Shown here one piece after another: positions 62,493-64,000 of a stretch of 64,000 nucleotides of DNA. The stretch is from CALHVX01 sp039198065 (lineage in GTDB: Bacteria; Pseudomonadota; Gammaproteobacteria; Pseudomonadales; Azotimanducaceae), in NCBI GenBank assembly GCA_039198065.1, contig JBCCTU010000001.1, forward strand, positions 124,001 through 188,000. The letters run 5' to 3'. The position numbers were made by a program, and so were the translations under genes. Positions within the stretch are counted from its first letter, which is position 1; every line of letters begins with the position of its first letter. The notes beneath the pieces were generated by a model. The model ran no database searches and had not been told where the DNA came from. It worked only from the letters and a program-made list of their open reading frames with translations.

Positions 62493-63847
62493 ACCAGAAG
62501 ATCCGGGCTCTGTCTTCGCAGCCGGTAAGCCGCCGGTCCCTGCTCCAAGGTGCCGGCGCGTGCATCGCTCTGCCGTTCCTCGAGTCCCTTGCCACGCCAG
62601 CGCTCGCAGTCTCACCAGCCGGCCCCCAACGACCCAAACGGTTCAGCCTGATGTATCTGCCCAACGGCATGCGCATGGACCAGTTCAGACCGGCAAGCGC
62701 GGGTGCAGACTATCCCATGAGCCCTATCCTTGAAGGACTCGCCCCCTGGAAACAGGCGTTCAGCGTCGTCACCGGGCTTGCACACTACAACGCCCAACCG
62801 CTCGGTGATCCCGGTGGCGCGCATGGTCGATCCTGTGCGGCTTATCTCACCGGCGCCCATCCCAAGCCCACGGAAGGATCCGATCTCTACTGCGGCGTGT
62901 CTCTCGATCAACAGATCGCGGCCACGCTGGGAGCGACGACACCCTTTCCATCGCTCGAACTCGGCATTGAGCCGTCGAGTCTGCTCGGGAGCTGCGACAT
63001 CGGCTTTAGCTGCACCTACACCAACACGCTGTCGTGGCGCAGCCCGACCCAGGCACTGCCGGTCACGGTCAATCCGCGGGAAGTATTCGAGCGATTGTTC
63101 GGCGACGCCACAGCAACGGATGCCAAGAGTCGGGCGGCGCTGTTCGATCGCCGCGCCAGCATTTTGGATTTCGTATTGCGCGACGCGGAGCGACTGAACC
63201 GCAACCTTGGCAAAGAAGACCGGCCAAAGCTCGACCAGTATCTGACTGCCCTGCGCGAAGTTGAGCAACGCATCCAGCGGCTACGGACCACGACAATCTC
63301 TGGCGACTCGGATGCGCTGGTGCTCCCGGGTACGGTTCCTGAGGACTTTCGCACCCATGTCGAACTCATGATTGATCTGCAGGTGCTGGCCTTCCAGAGC
63401 GACCTCACCCGCGTGTGCACCTTTATGCTCGGGCGCGAACTTTCCAACCGCGCCTATCCAGAAATCGGTGTAACCGACTCGCATCACAGCCTCAGCCATC
63501 ACGGCGGTAACGAGGAGAAGATCGCGAAGCTGGTAAAGATCAGCCGCTTCCATCTGTCGCAGGTCGGCTACCTCATCGATCGACTTCGCGACACGGCCGA
63601 TGGGGACGGCACGCTGCTCGAGTCGACGCTGATACTTGCCGGGTCCAGTCTCGGTGAGTCGAACGATCACGACTGTATGGATCTACCCGCCGTCATCGCT
63701 GGTGCTGATGTAACCGGGAACCAGCACCATCAGCTGCCGAAACACACACCCATGTGCAATCTGATGGTTGGACTGATTCAGCAGTTGGGCATGGAAGCAA
63801 CAACCTTTGGCGACAGCACGGGCAGCGTCACCGGGCTCTCAACGTGA
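62489..63847 (+). CDS. DUF1552 family exported protein
   Basis: This 452-residue protein begins with a twin-arginine-like signal (SRRSLLQGAGACIALPFLE). DUF1552 features follow: FSLMYLPNGMRMDQFRP, GRSCAAYLTGAHPK, SLELGIEPSSLLGSCD, and a C-terminal SHHGGNEEKIAKL and ILAGSSLGESNDHDC. DUF1552 proteins almost always follow DUF1592 proteins; a sulfatase-like fold has been suggested but the role is unknown. It overlaps the upstream gene by 4 bases. Confidence 0.9.
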   Translation: MNQKIRALSSQPVSRRSLLQGAGACIALPFLESLATPALAVSPAGPQRPKRFSLMYLPNGMRMDQFRPASAGADYPMSPILEGLAPWKQAFSVVTGLAHYNAQPLGDPGGAHGRSCAAYLTGAHPKPTEGSDLYCGVSLDQQIAATLGATTPFPSLELGIEPSSLLGSCDIGFSCTYTNTLSWRSPTQALPVTVNPREVFERLFGDATATDAKSRAALFDRRASILDFVLRDAERLNRNLGKEDRPKLDQYLTALREVEQRIQRLRTTTISGDSDALVLPGTVPEDFRTHVELMIDLQVLAFQSDLTRVCTFMLGRELSNRAYPEIGVTDSHHSLSHHGGNEEKIAKLVKISRFHLSQVGYLIDRLRDTADGDGTLLESTLILAGSSLGESNDHDCMDLPAVIAGADVTGNQHHQLPKHTPMCNLMVGLIQQLGMEATTFGDSTGSVTGLST

Positions 63848-64000
63848 GAAGCCACATGAGAGGCCATATGAAGGGCCGCATGTTACGTCAGCACATCGTA
63901 GCGCTGGCGATGCTGCTCCTCCCGGGCGTCGCTCACCCGGCCACGGCCGCCATTGACCCCCTGCTTGCGGAGGTTCTCGCTGGCGATCACAGCGCAATCG
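63844..64000 (+). CDS. Start of an exported, possibly ankyrin-repeat protein (cut by window edge)
   Basis: A frame from a GTG at 63844 (with later ATGs at 63856, 63868 and 63880) encodes a signal peptide (HIVALAMLLLPGVAHPATA) and then DPLLAEVLAGDHSAI before the window ends. The last part resembles the first helix of an ankyrin repeat, and ankyrin-repeat proteins often follow DUF1592-DUF1552 pairs. Too little is visible to be sure. Confidence 0.5.
   Translation, partial: MRSHMRGHMKGRMLRQHIVALAMLLLPGVAHPATAAIDPLLAEVLAGDHSAI

Noticed and set aside
1..64000. rRNA, tRNA or prophage genes
   Set aside because: I saw no tRNA cloverleaf, rRNA segment, integrase or phage structural gene on reading; a tRNAscan or Rfam search could not be run.

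Overview
The window looks like a GC-rich gammaproteobacterial chromosome, probably from a free-living, perhaps marine, heterotroph. The evidence is the housekeeping block rph-yicC-gmk-rpoZ-spoT-ridA-recG, the rubredoxin/ubiA pair, oligopeptidase A, FecI/FecR/TonB-receptor modules and DUF1592/DUF1552 proteins. I cannot name the genus from sequence alone.

Layout. 1-11 kb is conserved housekeeping: a DUF6316-like protein, a DUF4124 protein, pyrE, rph, yicC, gmk, rpoZ, spoT, ridA, recG and a dicarboxylate/amino-acid:cation symporter. 11-18 kb holds rubredoxin, ubiA and a TRAP transporter of the 2-oxo-acid (TakP-like) type. The transporter's membrane subunits and an amidohydrolase lie on the + strand. 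Its binding protein, an enoyl-CoA hydratase-family protein and a DUF1428 protein converge on them from the - strand. uvrD follows.

20.2-34.6 kb is a complete assimilatory nitrate/nitrite locus: a beta-barrel porin, the NasT (ANTAR)/NasS regulator pair, the NrtABC transporter, an FAD oxidoreductase, NirBD and NasA. Three sigma-54-type -24/-12 promoters can be read ahead of the porin, nasTS and nrtA. The porin and nrtA leaders each carry an intrinsic-terminator hairpin just before the start codon. That layout fits NtrC/sigma-54 nitrogen control followed by NasT antitermination, with the porin inside the regulon. A tightly overlapping - strand operon, modABC, a YkoF/MTH1187-like thiamine-binding-type protein and a PnuC-family transporter, lies just beyond prlC. 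It would supply molybdate for NasA.

40.3-45.6 kb is a mixed group: an AIM24/TIGR00266 protein, a metallo-beta-lactamase-like protein apparently without metal ligands, an EthD-like protein, DUF2855, and a phytanoyl-CoA-dioxygenase-family enzyme followed by ACC deaminase. 45.6-57.6 kb is a visibly more AT-rich accessory region. It has two tandem cell-surface-signalling modules (fecI-fecR-TonB receptor with STN domain), separated by a decayed IS21-family transposase. The two receptor genes share leader sequence and a palindrome. 57.6-64 kb carries another DUF4124 protein, a second PhyH-family dioxygenase, a DUF4399 lipoprotein, a DUF1592-type c-type cytochrome protein, a DUF1552 protein and the start of what may be an ankyrin-repeat protein cut by the window edge.
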